This document shows, one piece after another, positions 5,180 to 5,284 of a stretch of DNA of 5,284 nt. The notes under the pieces were generated by a model. The model saw only the letters and a list, made by a program, of their open reading frames with translations. It was not told the DNA's origin and ran no database searches. The translations under genes were made by a program, and so were the position numbers. This DNA comes from Humisphaera sp. (lineage in GTDB: Bacteria; Planctomycetota; Phycisphaerae; Tepidisphaerales; Tepidisphaeraceae): contig JANXVV010000472.1 of the NCBI GenBank assembly GCA_025351525.1, positions 1 through 5,284 on the forward strand. Reading direction: 5' to 3'. Position 1 is the stretch's first letter. The number at the start of each line of letters is the position of its first letter.

Positions 5180-5284
5180 TTGGGTCTTTTGAAAAACTGG
5201 TGGCATGGGCGTCTCGCCCATGCATTTCTTCGGCCAAAAAGCATGGGCGAGACGCCCATGCCACCAGTTTTTCAAAAGACCCAA
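5180..5284. repeat. 105-bp composite palindromic element (perfect 44-bp inverted repeat)
   Basis: The arms 5180-5223 and 5241-5284 are perfectly complementary, with the 17-bp spacer ATTTCTTCGGCCAAAAA between them. Each arm contains a second palindrome: stem GCATGGGCG/CGCCCATGC with a 3-nt loop, at 5203-5223 and 5241-5261. The element can thus form one long cruciform or two separate hairpins, like paired REP sequences or a small non-coding MITE. I recall similar GCATGGGCG/CGCCCATGC palindromes as common intergenic repeats in PVC genomes, but cannot verify this here. It lies just upstream of the PQQ-like gene's promoter region, and the window ends on the last base of the arm, so the right flank and any target duplication cannot be seen. 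Confidence 0.85.
5236..5261 (-). terminator. Terminator-like hairpin for transcripts entering from the right
   Basis: On the minus strand the 9-bp stem GCATGGGCG/CGCCCATGC (5241-5261, loop TCT) is followed at once by TTTTT (5236-5240), the classic intrinsic terminator shape. It would stop a leftward transcript from beyond the window before it reaches the PQQ-like gene. The plus-strand hairpin in the other arm (5203-5223) is followed only by ATTTCTT and should be weaker. Confidence 0.5.

Noticed and set aside
1..5284. A linear replicon with covalently closed hairpin telomeres, suggested by fold-backs at both ends
   Set aside because: Reading round a hairpin telomere would give identical arms. 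The left arms differ at 20 bases, and the right element has a non-complementary 17-bp spacer. No replication or telomere-resolution gene is present.
5180..5284. CRISPR array
   Set aside because: There are only two inverted copies of the palindrome, not direct repeats with regular spacers, and no cas gene.

Overview
The window holds four complete protein genes, one gene cut by the left edge, and two large composite palindromes, one near each end. I infer an uncultured bacterium of the Planctomycetota/Verrucomicrobiota (PVC) group. The grounds are moderately GC-rich coding DNA, a secreted PQQ-type beta-propeller whose mature N-terminus carries the 'DWTQFNGPHRDN...ETGLLKEWP' motif I associate with these phyla, a secreted YVTN-type propeller ending 'RAGDQFGVGR', and dispersed-looking hairpin elements. 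This is family knowledge plus inference; no marker gene is present.

Layout. 1-216 (+) is the last 71 codons of a 2-keto-3-deoxygluconate kinase-like PfkB protein. 217-334 is the centre of a large inverted repeat. 335-1414 (-) is a complete PfkB/KdgK-like kinase whose last 71 residues are identical to those of the left fragment. The two copies converge tail to tail, symmetric about position 275.5, and differ in their coding part at 18 bases, all synonymous. 1415-1533 is a short divergent intergenic stretch. 1534-2658 (+) is apbE, an FAD:protein FMN transferase with an N-terminal membrane anchor. It is followed directly by a secreted YVTN-like seven-bladed propeller gene (2655 or 2670 to 3803, +), probably in the same operon. 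3804-3831 is a compact convergent junction with two overlapping stem-loops, each suited to one strand. 3832-5121 (-) is a secreted PQQ-like propeller protein with a good Shine-Dalgarno. 5180-5284 is a perfect 44-bp inverted repeat around a 17-bp spacer, ending exactly at the window edge.

How the genes work together. KdgK would phosphorylate 2-keto-3-deoxygluconate in uronate/Entner-Doudoroff catabolism in the cytoplasm. ApbE and both propellers act outside the cytoplasmic membrane. No flavoprotein substrate for ApbE is visible, so no single pathway links the genes.

I see no clear new defence or catalytic system. The most unusual feature is the convergent kinase duplication: identical protein, clustered purely synonymous divergence, and identical flanks including non-coding DNA. 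It may be a real inverted duplication with gene conversion, or an assembly that folded back through a hairpin onto a second strain's allele. Read-level checks are needed to choose.
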